The notes: generated by a model not told the origin, from the letters alone. A stretch of DNA of 64,000 nucleotides from Nodosilinea sp. FACHB-141 (GCF_014696135.1 NZ_JACJPP010000015.1:62001-126000); one strand, 5' to 3'; shown: positions 46,005 to 56,060, numbered from the stretch's first letter. A program made the numbers and translations.

Positions 46005-47279
46005 ATGAGCGTTCCCATTGCTGCGCTAGTTCAAGGGTTGTTGGCTGCCTCTAGCTTGCTAGTAGGGGCCATTTTAGGGATTGCCTGGCGACCGGCGCGA
46101 TCGATCACAGCGGCCATAATGGCCTTTGGCAGCGGCACGCTGCTCTCTGCGATCGCCTTCGACATTACCCTGCCCGCCTACCAGAGCAGCGGCTTCTTGC
46201 CGCTGGTGGCGGGTTTTGCCCTGGGCGGCACCCTGTTTTCCGTCATTGTGGGCTACATCGACAACCAGGGGGGCTTTATTCGCCACCCGTCGTCGTCGCG
46301 GCGGTTTCTCTACCACCACCGCCAGGATGAAGCCTCGGAGGTGCTCGATCGCATTGGCCACATCGAAGTGCTTCACAGTCTTTCCCCTGACGAAATGCAG
46401 GCAATTATTCCCCTGCTCAAGCCACTTCAGGTCGAGGCGGGGATGGTGCTATGCCAGGAGGGTGCTCCTGGCGACTCCATGTTTCTCATCGTGGAGGGGG
46501 ATGCCGAGATCTATAAAGGCCCCCAGCGGTTGGCCGCCCTGGGCTCTGGGGAAATCTTTGGCGAGATGGCGCTGCTGACTGGAGAAGAGCGATCGGCCAC
46601 GGTGGTGGCCAAAACACCTATGGAGCTCTACGAACTCGACAAGGCCGATTTCGACGCCATGCTCACCTATGCCCCTCAGCTCTCCAGCGGGCTGAGCCGC
46701 ATTTTGGCTCGGCGGCTGCGCGAAACTACCCAGTCTACCGCTAAGCTTGCTCCGGTGGATGATGACCACTGGCGGCGGCAAGTGCTCGACAGCGTCGAGG
46801 TCGATATTCCTATTTCAGAGCAGCAGTTCAAGGAGCTGGCCCAAAGCTCGGCCCCCCTGGCCATTTTGGTGGGCACCATGATCGACAACATTCCCGAGGC
46901 GTTGGTGATTGGCTTTCACGTGGGCACAGGCCACACGGGAGCATCATTCTTAATGGCGGTGTTTATCTCCAACATTCCCGAGGCGATGTCGAGCTCCATT
47001 GGCATGCGCCAGGCGGGTACCTCGGCCCAACGCATTCTGGCGCTGTGGGGTGGTGCGGTGCTGCTCAGCGGATTAGTAGCTATGGTCGGCAGTCAGCTGG
47101 TGCCGGTGGCATCTGAATGGATGCTAGCTATGGCCAAGGCCACTGCCGGGGGTGCTATTCTCGCTATGGTCGCTAGCACCATGATGCCCGAAGCCTACGA
47201 GATGGGCGGCGGCTCGGTGACCTTCTCGACCATCGCCGGGTTTTTGGTCAGCTTTTGGTTGGCCTCCTCGGCGTTTTAG
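46005..47279 (+). CDS. ZIP-like membrane protein with inserted cyclic-nucleotide-binding domain
   Basis: 424 residues. Residues 1-86 have three membrane helices resembling the start of ZIP metal transporters (GSGTLLSAIAFDITLP). Residues 118-240 form a cNMP-binding domain: GMVLCQEGAPGDSMFLIVEG and the phosphate cassette FGEMALLTGEERSATV (185-200, with Glu187 and Arg196). Residues 283-424 return to membrane helices with DNIPEALVIG (294-303) and SNIPEAMSSS (322-330), which align with ZIP motifs HNxPEG and HExPHE but lack the His ligands. This suggests a nucleotide-responsive, ZIP-derived protein that may not move Zn. Start ATG 46005. Confidence 0.85.
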   Translation: MSVPIAALVQGLLAASSLLVGAILGIAWRPARSITAAIMAFGSGTLLSAIAFDITLPAYQSSGFLPLVAGFALGGTLFSVIVGYIDNQGGFIRHPSSSRRFLYHHRQDEASEVLDRIGHIEVLHSLSPDEMQAIIPLLKPLQVEAGMVLCQEGAPGDSMFLIVEGDAEIYKGPQRLAALGSGEIFGEMALLTGEERSATVVAKTPMELYELDKADFDAMLTYAPQLSSGLSRILARRLRETTQSTAKLAPVDDDHWRRQVLDSVEVDIPISEQQFKELAQSSAPLAILVGTMIDNIPEALVIGFHVGTGHTGASFLMAVFISNIPEAMSSSIGMRQAGTSAQRILALWGGAVLLSGLVAMVGSQLVPVASEWMLAMAKATAGGAILAMVASTMMPEAYEMGGGSVTFSTIAGFLVSFWLASSAF

Positions 47280-47480
47280 AGCTAGCCAATGGTTATCTAG
47301 AGCAAAAAAACTGAGCGAGTTATATAGTCCTGCACATCTCAACCGAGGGAATCCGACCCGTTGTAGCGGCCACCTTTGGTCTTAACCCTGGCTCACCGTT
47401 ATTAGAACCAAGGATGAAGGCCTAGAGGTCCGCTAACGTCCTCAGAAAAATCCATTCTCCCCAGACTCGCCGTCGAATTG

Positions 47481-47756
47481 CTAGGCTTCGGGGGGTAGCT
47501 CTGGCGGAGGGGAGGCTTTGGCATCTAGCAAATTGGCCTTAGAGGTCTTTAGGTCTTTCCACAGGCGCTTGATTTCGTCATAGGCTTCGTCAGCCGACAT
47601 TTTGCCACCGGTTTCAAGGTTGCACACCAAGGAAACCCGCTGGGCAAATTCTTGCAGGTTGGCGTTAAACGCTAGCTGCTGCGGCGTAAACTCACCCCAA
47701 TACTTGCTGCGGGGGAAGAGAAAGTTTTCCTTGGGGGACGGTTGGTTGTCGGTCAT
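47481..47756 (-). CDS. Small conserved cyanobacterial protein
   Basis: 91 residues. The pattern FLFPRSKYWGEFTPQQLAFN followed by LQEFAQRVSLVCNLETGGK and DEIKRLWKDLK recurs in many cyanobacteria, as far as I recall. It is helical and soluble with a Pro-rich tail. Function is unknown. ATG 47756. Confidence 0.75.
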   Translation of the reverse strand: MTDNQPSPKENFLFPRSKYWGEFTPQQLAFNANLQEFAQRVSLVCNLETGGKMSADEAYDEIKRLWKDLKTSKANLLDAKASPPPELPPEA

Positions 47757-47919
47757 GGCACCAGCGGGTGGAGGGCATAGCTCTTACCTTACATTAGATA
47801 AATTCTTGTCTCCTGGCTGTGATCACACCCCCAATGTGGTCTGCAACACCTACCGTTGGTTGCCTGTAACCGGGTTTGTCGAAAATCTTGGGCGCGTCAG
47901 TTAACCCTAGTTCACAAGA

Positions 47920-48411
47920 TCAGGGTGCTAGCCACTGCTGGATTTGCTCTATGGCGACAGCAACGGTGTCGGCGATCGCCAACGGCCCGGTCGCTAAACT
48001 CTGCCACAGGGCGATCGCTCCGGGGGGCATTTCTATCAAAATGACAGGGCGCTGGGCCTTGAGGGCGAGGGCAATTTCAGAGGCGGTGCCGGGGCCGAGT
48101 CCGCAGGCCACTACTACCTGGCTCGACAGCACGTTGACGACATTGCGGGCATCCCCTAAGCCTGTCAGGATGGGAATGTCTACGGCAGCGGAGCGATCGG
48201 CCCCATTTGCGGAGGGCAAAATACTCACCGTGAGTCCGCCCGCTGCCTTGGCCCCTTGACAGGCAGCCTCCATGACACCCGCCTGACGGCCCCCGGTAAG
48301 CACTACCCAGCCAGCAGAAGCGATGGCATGTCCAAGGGCATAGGCTGTCTTTATCTGGGTCGGGGTCGCTGAGCTTCCCGGTCCCATAACACCAATAATG
48401 ATGTAGGCCAT
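47920..48411 (-). CDS. SLOG-fold nucleotide-binding protein (TIGR00725 type)
   Basis: 163 residues. The Rossmann-like fold has IIIGVMGPGS, GWVVLTGGRQAGVMEAACQGAK (around residues 34-55) and GLGPGTASEIALALK, matching the LOG/DprA-related TIGR00725 family. Such proteins bind nucleotides; a few relatives are phosphoribohydrolases. ATG 48411 was chosen because the 22 residues before it are not conserved-looking. Confidence 0.8.
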   Translation of the reverse strand: MAYIIIGVMGPGSSATPTQIKTAYALGHAIASAGWVVLTGGRQAGVMEAACQGAKAAGGLTVSILPSANGADRSAAVDIPILTGLGDARNVVNVLSSQVVVACGLGPGTASEIALALKAQRPVILIEMPPGAIALWQSLATGPLAIADTVAVAIEQIQQWLAP

Positions 48412-48661
48412 TGAGCAACTAGTAGGGTTACGGTGGTGAACTGAGTTTCTCAGTTGGTTGGGCCCCTGAGCAGACAAGGGCGTTGGGCTGAACGACTGAG
48501 TGATCGCAAAAAAACTTGACGATGGATTCCCGCCAGCCAGGGGAGCTGTCGTTTAGATTAAGTTAACGATTAGAGAAAATTTGGGTACTGTACTCCTAGC
48601 TTAACTCTGTACCATTGCTCGACCCTGGTCCGCTAACCCCCTTGCGTTTAACCCTTTTGCC

Positions 48662-50551
48662 GTGCGATCTACAGTGTCTCGCTTGAGTCTTTTCTCCCCC
48701 CTCAGACGATGGGGCTGGGGCGCGGTTGCAGCTAGCGGACTGCTCGTAGGTGGGTTGGCGGTGGCCCCCTCGGCAGCGGCAGCAGATTCGGTGACGGTGC
48801 GTCTGGGGCGGCTATCTCAGACGGTGAGCCTTGATGAATTACAGGCGTTTGCCGCTACAGGTGAGGTCCCCCGATCGCTGCGGCTTTACCGGCCGCTGCT
48901 CAACGCCAGCATCCAGGAGGTGCTCCAGGGCGAAATCGCCCTAGAACCCGAGGTGAGCCAGGTAATTTTAGACGAGATTTTGCAGACCCCCGGCGGAGCG
49001 CGGCTGCTCGACACTTTGCGGGCGATCGCGCCCAATCTGGCTGCCGACGATCTGCGAGTCACCCTCGAACAGGTGGGTAAAGCGGAGTCTGGCCTTACCC
49101 TGCTGGGTATTTTGCGGGCCATGCCCCAAGACACCCTAGAGATTGACGTGGGCACCCTGCTCACCCTGGCCTCTCAGTTTCAGCTGGCGCAAATGGAGAG
49201 TAAGGCGCTCGGTCGAGTGCTGCGCAAAGACCCTGCGGCTGAGACAGCCGAACCTGCTCCGCTGCTGGAAACCGATCCCTTTGCCACGGGCTCCTCGGCG
49301 GTCGAGCGCTGGGAGCTGGTGTTGCGCGATCACAGTCGCGATCGCAGCATTCCCCTTGATATTTATTGGAGCAAAGACAGCCACGGCCCGCTGGTGGTGA
49401 TCTCCCATGGGTTTGGGGCCGATCGCCGCTTCTTTGCCTACTTGGCCGAGCATTTAGCCTCCCATGGGCTTACGGTAGTATCTGTGGAGCACCCCGGCAG
49501 CAATGTTGCCGCCCTGCTGTCGTTGCCTCCCGACGACCTGCCTGAGGCCGCTGCCCAGAGCCGCATTTTACCGGCCACCGAGTTTCTTGACCGACCCCGC
49601 GATATCAGCTACGTGCTCGATCGCTTAGAAAGACTCAACACCTACTCCTACAGCCTGCGCGATCGCCTCAACACGGACGAGGTAGCTTTCATTGGCCATT
49701 CCCTTGGCGGCTATACGGGGTTGGCCCTAGCCGGGGCGGCGCTGGATCTGCGATCGCTTGAGGCCTACTGCCAAACCCTTAACCCAGTCAACGTCTCCCC
49801 CGCCGACTGGCTTCAGTGCGCCGCCCAAGACTTGCCCGTTAAATACGCTAACCTGCGCGATGATCGGATCACTCAGCTGATTGTGGCCAACCCCCTCACC
49901 GGAGTGCTGTTTGGCGAAACGGGACTGAGCCGAGTGCGGGTGCCTACCCTGGTTCTGGCCGGCACCCACGATACCGTCACGCCCATGGCCAGCCAACAGT
50001 TGCGCCCCTTCATGCAGCTACCTGCCGATAAGTATCTCGTTACCGTGGTGGGCGGGTCACATTTGAGCGTTGGCGATCCCAACAACCTCAACGCCGACTT
50101 GGGCCGCATTCCGTTTATGGCCGAGTTACCCGACGTCACCACCGCCCCTCTGCGCATTTTTCTCCAGGGGGTGAGCTTCAGCTTTGTCATGCAGCAGACT
50201 TCTGAGGCTGAAGCCTACGCTCCAGCTTTAGACCCCGCAGTGGCCCATGCGTTTTCAACGACTACGATGTCACTGCGCCTGAGTCAGACCGTGCCCGAGG
50301 GCCTAGCCGCTTGGCCTCGGCTGCGGCAGAGCGGGCTGCACCGTCAAGAAGGGTTAATCAGCTACCTGCCCTCTCTACTCCATCTCGAGGCTTTGGCAAT
50401 CCAGGACCAGTTTCAGGCTCTACAGCGCCAAATGGTTGACTATTTGCGCCATACCCCCCCTTCTCTAACAGCAGTATATTGGCCCTTCTTGGGGCCACAG
50501 CTACCGATGCAGGCCAACCAGCCCGGCAGCAAACCGGCTACCTCCCAGTGA
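48662..50551 (+). CDS. Exported alpha/beta hydrolase with DUF1400 domain
   Basis: 629 residues. Signal peptide at about 1-41 (GLLVGGLAVAPSAAAA). The DUF1400 region (about 42-200) has VRLGRLSQTVSLDELQAF, typical of a cyanobacteria-expanded family. The hydrolase part begins near 230 with PLVVISHGFGADRRFF, the nucleophile in FIGHSLGGYTG, the acid in VLAGTHDTVTP and the His in VVGGSHLSV. Start GTG 48662. Secreted esterase or lipase activity is likely; natural substrate unknown. Confidence 0.88.
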   Translation: MRSTVSRLSLFSPLRRWGWGAVAASGLLVGGLAVAPSAAAADSVTVRLGRLSQTVSLDELQAFAATGEVPRSLRLYRPLLNASIQEVLQGEIALEPEVSQVILDEILQTPGGARLLDTLRAIAPNLAADDLRVTLEQVGKAESGLTLLGILRAMPQDTLEIDVGTLLTLASQFQLAQMESKALGRVLRKDPAAETAEPAPLLETDPFATGSSAVERWELVLRDHSRDRSIPLDIYWSKDSHGPLVVISHGFGADRRFFAYLAEHLASHGLTVVSVEHPGSNVAALLSLPPDDLPEAAAQSRILPATEFLDRPRDISYVLDRLERLNTYSYSLRDRLNTDEVAFIGHSLGGYTGLALAGAALDLRSLEAYCQTLNPVNVSPADWLQCAAQDLPVKYANLRDDRITQLIVANPLTGVLFGETGLSRVRVPTLVLAGTHDTVTPMASQQLRPFMQLPADKYLVTVVGGSHLSVGDPNNLNADLGRIPFMAELPDVTTAPLRIFLQGVSFSFVMQQTSEAEAYAPALDPAVAHAFSTTTMSLRLSQTVPEGLAAWPRLRQSGLHRQEGLISYLPSLLHLEALAIQDQFQALQRQMVDYLRHTPPSLTAVYWPFLGPQLPMQANQPGSKPATSQ

Positions 50552-50608
50552 CGGGCTACGTTTTAGCGACTCCAACAATTGAAGCTAGTAGGCTTGACCG
50601 AAAAAGCG

Positions 50609-51520
50609 TTATTCCTGGGAGCCCATGGTGTAACCGTCGGGCATGATGGTGCCGTGCACATCGGTACGCCGCAGGTTGGTGTAGTCAAGCTTGGCGTTGA
50701 TCATGACCGCATCGGTGAGGTCAGCTCCGCTGAGATTTGACCAGCTCAAGCGGGTGCGATATAGGGTCGCCCCCCGCAGATTGGCCCCCCGCAGAGAACT
50801 CCAGCTCAGATTGGCCCCGCGCAAATTGGCATAGGACAAATTGACATTCACCAGGTTTGTGCTCGTTAACTTGGCTCGACTCATGTCGGCCTCCTGAAAA
50901 TCAGCCCCCTCGAGGGTAGCTCCAGTGAACACCGCACCCACCAACACGGCTCCTCGCAGGACGGCTCGGTTCATCAGTGCACTGGTCATATTGGCGTGCT
51001 CCAGGTTAGCGCCTTCCATATCGGCCGCCAGCATTCTGCCCCGGCTGAGGCTAGCCTCGCTCAGCACGGCCTTGTGCAGCGTAGCGTGGTCGAGCACCGC
51101 TTCGTTGAGGTTGGTTTCGCGTAAAACTGCCTGGTTGAGATCGGCTCGCACCAGGTTAGCGCTTCGCATACCCGCCTCACTCAGGTCGGCTCCCACCAGG
51201 CGAGCATCGGCCATGTCAGCCCCAATTAAGTTGGCTAAAATCAGCGTAGCCTGATTAAAATTGACGTCGGTGAGCTTAGCCTCACGGAAGTTAGCCCCAA
51301 CCAACGTGGCCCCAGCAAAGGTCGTATTTTGCAGATTAGACTGACGAAAATTGGCCCCGCTGAGGTTCTGTCGACTCAAGTCAGCGCCAATTAGCTGAAT
51401 GCCGCGAAAGTCTCGTTCCCCCGCCGCGTAGCGCTCCAGTAGATCGGCGACAGTTATATCTGCCGGCAGGTTGGGGAGTTGAGAACTGAAGAACTGGGAA
51501 CTGGAGGGGGGCGTTTCCAA
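50609..51520 (-). CDS. Pentapeptide repeat protein
   Basis: 303 residues. From residue 40 on, A(D/N)LxxA-type five-residue repeats run almost uninterrupted, predicting a right-handed quadrilateral beta helix. The N-terminus has a PADITVADLLERYAAGERDF motif common to cyanobacterial members. No signal peptide. Function is not known. ATG 51520. Confidence 0.9.
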   Translation of the reverse strand: METPPSSSQFFSSQLPNLPADITVADLLERYAAGERDFRGIQLIGADLSRQNLSGANFRQSNLQNTTFAGATLVGANFREAKLTDVNFNQATLILANLIGADMADARLVGADLSEAGMRSANLVRADLNQAVLRETNLNEAVLDHATLHKAVLSEASLSRGRMLAADMEGANLEHANMTSALMNRAVLRGAVLVGAVFTGATLEGADFQEADMSRAKLTSTNLVNVNLSYANLRGANLSWSSLRGANLRGATLYRTRLSWSNLSGADLTDAVMINAKLDYTNLRRTDVHGTIMPDGYTMGSQE

Positions 51521-51885
51521 AGGAAATCCTCAACGGCGACGATAATTGGGATTTGGGTTATAACTTCCAGCGTTTCAGGTCGCAGGAGCGAATGTCGGAG
51601 CAAAAAGAAGGTGTCCTCTACCCTAGGATAGATATTTTAGGATAGCCAGAAGCTCGCCCTTGGTAAACGGTTGTCTGAGCCAGGGCAGTTCTGATTCTTG
51701 CAACCTTAACAGTTCTCAATCTGCCCTGCTTAGGTAGGCCAAAAAAATCAGCCAATCTATCCAGGCTGTAGGTTTGGTGCCCAACCCTAGCCCATTCCAA
51801 TCCGGGGGCGCAGAGCAGATCCTCACCTAAGGTATGCTAGGTCTGAATTTAGGTCGTTCTAGCTTATTATCTTGGTCGTTCATCT
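51521..51885. other. Intergenic region without recognised features
   Basis: 365 bases between divergent genes. A 60-codon minus-strand frame at 51618-51800 has no protein-like character. No hairpin or RNA was noticed. Confidence 0.4.
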
Positions 51886-52743
51886 ATGCCCCGATCGCTG
51901 CTCACTCTCCTGCGCCGCCGTCTGTTCTGGCTCACCCTGCTACTGACGGTGTGGCTACTGTGCAGCGGTCAGGCTCCGGTGGGCGCGACGGCTTTAAAGG
52001 GCGGTCAAAGTTTGGTCGAGCGCCTAGCGGCTTTTCCCCAGTGGGGCACCAAGCCCGCATTGCCTGTGGCTCGAGGCGACTTGGTTTATCCCGACTGGTT
52101 GCGGGGCAAGTGGCAGCTCACCAGCACTCTAGTCGATTTGGCGGCACCCATGGCTCCTGACTTGGTGACTCCTGGTTTTGAGGGCAATCGCGCACAGCTA
52201 GGTATCCCAGTGACCTGTCCAGTGCAGTTTGTAGCAGCACCACGGGGGGCGCAGCGTGGCCCGCTGGGAGCCGTGCAGCGTTTAATCCCCGCTGTAGCCG
52301 GTTCGCCGCAAACCGTAGCCGATCGCGCCTTTAATGGATTAAGCATGGCTCGCGCCTACCTGGGAGAGGTTGTGGTGCAGGCGGTCAAGGTAGACCCCAG
52401 CAATCCCAACCGCCAGGTGACGCTGCTGAAGGGCAACCGTCAGCTTGAGTCCACAGTGACGGCCCGAACTATTGAAGTGCCTGGGGAGGCTGAATTTATT
52501 ACTGTGGAGCGATTTCAGCAGGTGTTTCGAGGTGGCGTTGCAATTCCTTACTTCAATGAAGTGGAAACTACCACCGCCTATCGCCGAGTAGCAGACGGCT
52601 CTGCGGGGTCGGGTTTCGCCACCCGCGTGGGGGCTGACCAGGTGACGGCGGTGTATTTGTCGCCCCAGGATCCCGAGTTTCTCAAGGCTCAAAATCAACC
52701 TGTGGCGTTGTATCGCTATCGCTTGGAACTGGTACCGATATAG
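51886..52743 (+). CDS. Exported protein, DUF6816-like (cyanobacteria/plastid)
   Basis: 285 residues. Basic start and hydrophobic helix (residues 12-36, cleavable signal ending in VGATA). The mature part has YPDWLRGKWQLTSTLVDLAAP and FNGLSMARAYLG, wording I associate with a cyanobacterial/plant thylakoid-lumen family now called DUF6816. It ends with strands YLSPQDPEF and YRYRLELV. Lumenal or periplasmic location is inferred; function is unknown. Confidence 0.7.
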   Translation: MPRSLLTLLRRRLFWLTLLLTVWLLCSGQAPVGATALKGGQSLVERLAAFPQWGTKPALPVARGDLVYPDWLRGKWQLTSTLVDLAAPMAPDLVTPGFEGNRAQLGIPVTCPVQFVAAPRGAQRGPLGAVQRLIPAVAGSPQTVADRAFNGLSMARAYLGEVVVQAVKVDPSNPNRQVTLLKGNRQLESTVTARTIEVPGEAEFITVERFQQVFRGGVAIPYFNEVETTTAYRRVADGSAGSGFATRVGADQVTAVYLSPQDPEFLKAQNQPVALYRYRLELVPI

Positions 52744-53269
52744 CTTAAGTGCGGGCATCGGTGGGCTTCTCTACCTAAATCTGAATCATTGAACCGCTTG
52801 TCCAGGTCTGTTGTTCTGCCTCAGTGCCCTTGTAGTACACAACCCAAAACGTTCTTGATGCAAATTTAATTTAACGGCACTTCAACGCTGCAACAAATCG
52901 CAGTAGCATGGGCTTGGGCTCGCAATAGCCTCTGGCTCCACGCGAGTATATGCTGACGCTAACAATAAATTCTTTGCAATTGCTCTCTCAATCAAATTTG
53001 CTTTGCCATTGAAAAATGCGCTGGTCTTAGGGGTCCCATCAGGCCCAAGCGCTTTAAAGCTACTTTTGTAACTCTTTGTTTTTCCAGGCAGGCTTAGCTG
53101 CAAGCTGGCTTGCCAGACCTTAACCAGACTGCAATCTTGAAATTTCAAGGCAAAACCGTTGTGCCTTGAAATGCCGAATGCTTAGCAGTTCTGATTCTAT
53201 GACTGGCCGGCGCGCTCCGATTCGTGCAGCAGTGCCCGATTTCCCTTGTAATTCTATTGGAAGATAGCT
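52744..53269. other. Intergenic region with a perfect hairpin
   Basis: 526 bases. It includes an 88-codon minus-strand frame (52882-53148) without recognisable features, and a perfect 11-bp inverted repeat: ATTTCAAGGCA at 53142-53152 and TGCCTTGAAAT at 53162-53172, loop AAACCGTTG. No T run follows the stem. A decayed mobile element or small RNA could be present, but nothing confirms it. Confidence 0.4.
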
Positions 53270-53884
53270 ATGCCCGGCTCTCAGACAGCCAACCAGCCTT
53301 TACCCAATGTTGCTCGACCCTATCGAGTTGCGATCGCAGGCACCATTACCAACGCCGCTACCGGCGACATCATGCCTCAAGCCGTGGTGCGCATTACTGC
53401 TGCCCCGGCCGCCTTTGCCGAAGGGGTCATGGCGCTTTTAGTTGCTGCGATCGCCCATCGCCCTGATGTTCAAGCCTACTACGGTGACCTCATTGCCGAA
53501 TGGCAGCGGTCTTCGGACCCTCTAGCAACAGCGCAGCGGTTGCTTGATTGCCTAGAGCAGCCGCTGGCCCTAGCCCGACCTGACCAAACCCAGAGCGGCG
53601 GCGATGGCCACTACTGCTTTTATGACCTACCGGCCGGTTCCTATACGCTTACGGCCACCTATATCCTGCCCCACCGTGGCCAAGGGGTGACCTCTGCTCA
53701 GGTAGAGGTTTGCCCTAGCGATCGCCGACTCAGCTTTGCGGCCGTGGATCTGGCTATTAGCCTAGTGCCCGGAGCTTGCCCGCTGACGGTGGTGGGCGAT
53801 TGCTCACCCTCACGGTTCATGGAAGGTCCAGAACAGTTTTGGCATGTCCCAGCCCACCCTAAGGTTGAAACTCTGTCTCATTGA
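53270..53884 (+). CDS. Carboxypeptidase-regulatory-like domain protein
   Basis: 204 residues. The N-terminal strand YRVAIAGTITNAATGDIMP and the later FYDLPAGSYTLTATY are typical of a CarboxypepD_reg-like beta sandwich, here interrupted by a helical insertion (about residues 45-105, with IAHRPDVQAYYGDLIAEW). No signal peptide. The tail overlaps the convergent GDSL gene by 26 bases. Role is unknown. Confidence 0.65.
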   Translation: MPGSQTANQPLPNVARPYRVAIAGTITNAATGDIMPQAVVRITAAPAAFAEGVMALLVAAIAHRPDVQAYYGDLIAEWQRSSDPLATAQRLLDCLEQPLALARPDQTQSGGDGHYCFYDLPAGSYTLTATYILPHRGQGVTSAQVEVCPSDRRLSFAAVDLAISLVPGACPLTVVGDCSPSRFMEGPEQFWHVPAHPKVETLSH

Positions 53885-54722
53885 GCAGAGCCAGAGCGGT
53901 GCGCCACACCATGTAGCCATCCTGGTTGAGGTGCAACCCGTCGGTGGTGAGGTCGGCTCGCAGATAGCCGTCGCCATTGACAAACAGCGGATACAAATCT
54001 AAAAACTCAGCCCCTGTCTCGGCGGCTACAGCCTTCAGCTGAGCATTCACCGCACGAATTAGATCGGGGGAGACGGCCACCAGGCGATCGCGCCCTTCCC
54101 AGGTGGCCATCTCGCCACCGTGGGGCAAAATTGACTGCACCACCACTCGCGTTTGGGGATGCGTCTGGTGCAGGTAGTCCACCATTTTGCGGACGTTGTA
54201 CACCAGGTCGGCCTCAGAGCCACCCCAGATCAAGTCGTTGATGCCCACCATGATGAACACTGCTTCGGGAGAGGTGCTGTCGAGCAAGTAGAGGCGATCG
54301 CGCAGGCCAGTCGATTTTTCCCCTGAGATGGCTTGATTTATCCAGGTTCTACGTCCCGGCAGCATGTTGGCCGGAAACCACAGCGTTAGGGAATCGCCCA
54401 GCAAAACCGTCTGACTTGGCGCATCAATGGCTACCGCAGCCTCAGCCTCGGCTGCCAGCAGCGCCACCCACTGCTCGTAATCGAGGCTGTGGCGCTTTCC
54501 CAACTCAGGCTCAAAGGGGGCAACCGGTTGCGGGTCAGCCGCAAAGGCGTTGGCCTGGGGCAGCACCGCATCCCCCGCTTGACTCAGCTGTCGCAGCATC
54601 GCCATCGCCGTGATAAACAGCAGCCCATTCAACACCAGCGACAGCAGCGCCCAAGGGGGGACCCGCTGAAGCCGATGTAGCGCCGAGCGAAACTGAAGAT
54701 AGGGTGGAAGCGGTAAAGCCAC
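53859..54722 (-). CDS. SGNH/GDSL hydrolase, membrane-anchored
   Basis: 287 residues. One N-terminal membrane helix (about 24-42). Catalytic Ser111 in LLGDSLT, GIND block in VGINDLIWGG, and the terminal DGLHLN motif with the catalytic Asp/His. Probably a secreted esterase, lipase or carbohydrate deacetylase acting outside the membrane. ATG 54722. Confidence 0.88.
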   Translation of the reverse strand: MALPLPPYLQFRSALHRLQRVPPWALLSLVLNGLLFITAMAMLRQLSQAGDAVLPQANAFAADPQPVAPFEPELGKRHSLDYEQWVALLAAEAEAAVAIDAPSQTVLLGDSLTLWFPANMLPGRRTWINQAISGEKSTGLRDRLYLLDSTSPEAVFIMVGINDLIWGGSEADLVYNVRKMVDYLHQTHPQTRVVVQSILPHGGEMATWEGRDRLVAVSPDLIRAVNAQLKAVAAETGAEFLDLYPLFVNGDGYLRADLTTDGLHLNQDGYMVWRTALALLNETEFQP

Positions 54723-54853
54723 AGCGATATACCTACAAACCTGGAGCTAGAGAACCAGCCCCGCCAATGGGTCAAATTGTAGATAGATTTTCCCCCACAA
54801 ACCACTATTGTGGCGAGGTTTTTTGTGTGCTTTGGAGGATAGTAAAACGCGGG

Positions 54854-55945
54854 CTACACGTTGAACCGAAATAGCATCACATCGCCTTCCTGCACCACAT
54901 ACTCTTTGCCCTCGCTGCGGACCTGCCCTTTATCTTTGGCCGTAGCCATTGACCCTGCGGCCACCAGGTCCTTGTAGGCCACCGTCTCGGCGCGAATAAA
55001 GCCCCGCTCAAAGTCGGTATGAATAACGCCAGCCGCCTGGGGGGCAACCATGCCCGCCTTGATTGTCCAGGCGCGGGTTTCCTTCGGGCCAGTGGTGAAA
55101 TAGGTGCGTAGCCCCAGCAGTTCGTAGGTAGCGCGAATCAGCGTCTTGAGGCCGCCTTCTTCGACGCCGAGGGCCTCGAGAAAGTCCTTGCGCTCCTCGT
55201 CATTCAAATCCACCAGTTCTGACTCCACTTGAGCCGAAATCACGACCACCTGAGCATTTTCTGCTGCCGCCACCGCCCGCACTTGCTCCACCCAGGCATT
55301 GCCGCTGGCCAGATTCTCTTCAGAGACGTTGGTGGCGTAGATGACGGGCTTGCGGGTGAGCAGTCCCAGGGGTTTGATGATCGCCTCGGCTTCAGCGTCG
55401 AGTTCCACCTGGCGGGCAGGTTTGCCCTCGTTGAGCACCGGCAATATTTTTTCGAGAATGGCCAGCTCGGCCTGGGCCTCCTTGTCAGCGCGGGCCAGCT
55501 TGCGCACCCGATCGACTCGGCGTTCGAGCTGGGCTAAATCAGACAGGGCCAACTCGAGGTTAATCACCTCAATGTCACGCACCGGGTCAACCGAGCCGGA
55601 GACATGAATGATGTCGTCGTCCTCAAAGCAGCGCACCACGTGGACGATCGCATCCACCTCGCGAATATTGGCCAAAAACTGGTTGCCCAGTCCTTCGCCC
55701 TGGCTGGCCCCCTGCACCAAGCCCGCAATATCGACAAACTCAACCCGAGCCGGCACCGTCTCCACTGAGCTAGAGATGTCGGCTAGCACCCGCAGCCGGG
55801 CGTCGGGCACCGCCACAATGCCCACGTTTGGTTCGATAGTGCAAAAGGGAAAGTTTGCGGCCTGGGCCTTGGCGTTGGCCACCACGGCGTTAAACAGGGT
55901 AGATTTGCCAACGTTGGGCAGGCCAACAATGCCAGCTCGTAACAT
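54854..55945 (-). CDS. ychF: Redox-regulated ATPase/GTPase YchF
   Basis: Obg-family P-loop protein that prefers ATP and binds ribosomes. 363 residues from ATG 55945, exactly the usual length. The frame could extend to 56005, but the added 20 residues overlap the repeat and are rejected. GLPNVGKST is at residues 7-15, [26 protein letters not shown], and NVSEENL (NxxE replacing NKxD, the reason for ATP use). The C-terminal TGS-like domain ends [14 protein letters not shown]. Confidence 0.95.
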   Translation of the reverse strand: MLRAGIVGLPNVGKSTLFNAVVANAKAQAANFPFCTIEPNVGIVAVPDARLRVLADISSSVETVPARVEFVDIAGLVQGASQGEGLGNQFLANIREVDAIVHVVRCFEDDDIIHVSGSVDPVRDIEVINLELALSDLAQLERRVDRVRKLARADKEAQAELAILEKILPVLNEGKPARQVELDAEAEAIIKPLGLLTRKPVIYATNVSEENLASGNAWVEQVRAVAAAENAQVVVISAQVESELVDLNDEERKDFLEALGVEEGGLKTLIRATYELLGLRTYFTTGPKETRAWTIKAGMVAPQAAGVIHTDFERGFIRAETVAYKDLVAAGSMATAKDKGQVRSEGKEYVVQEGDVMLFRFNV

Positions 55946-55975
55946 GGGGTTAACTCTAGATTCGGGGCAACGGGG

Positions 55976-56060
55976 AAGGGTAAAAGGCCTTAGTTTTAGG
56001 GTCAAGGCCGATCTGAGATCTCAAACCCTGCACCTGATATCTTGCACCTTAAACCCCTAC
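55976..56060. repeat. CCCTGCACC/ACCTTAAACCCC degenerate repeat
   Basis: AGGCCTTAGTTTTAGGGTC then AAACCCTGCACC and GCACCTTAAACCCC. Third occurrence of the CCCTAAACC family (also at 16305-16411 and 21901-21963), here upstream of ychF. Confidence 0.45.
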
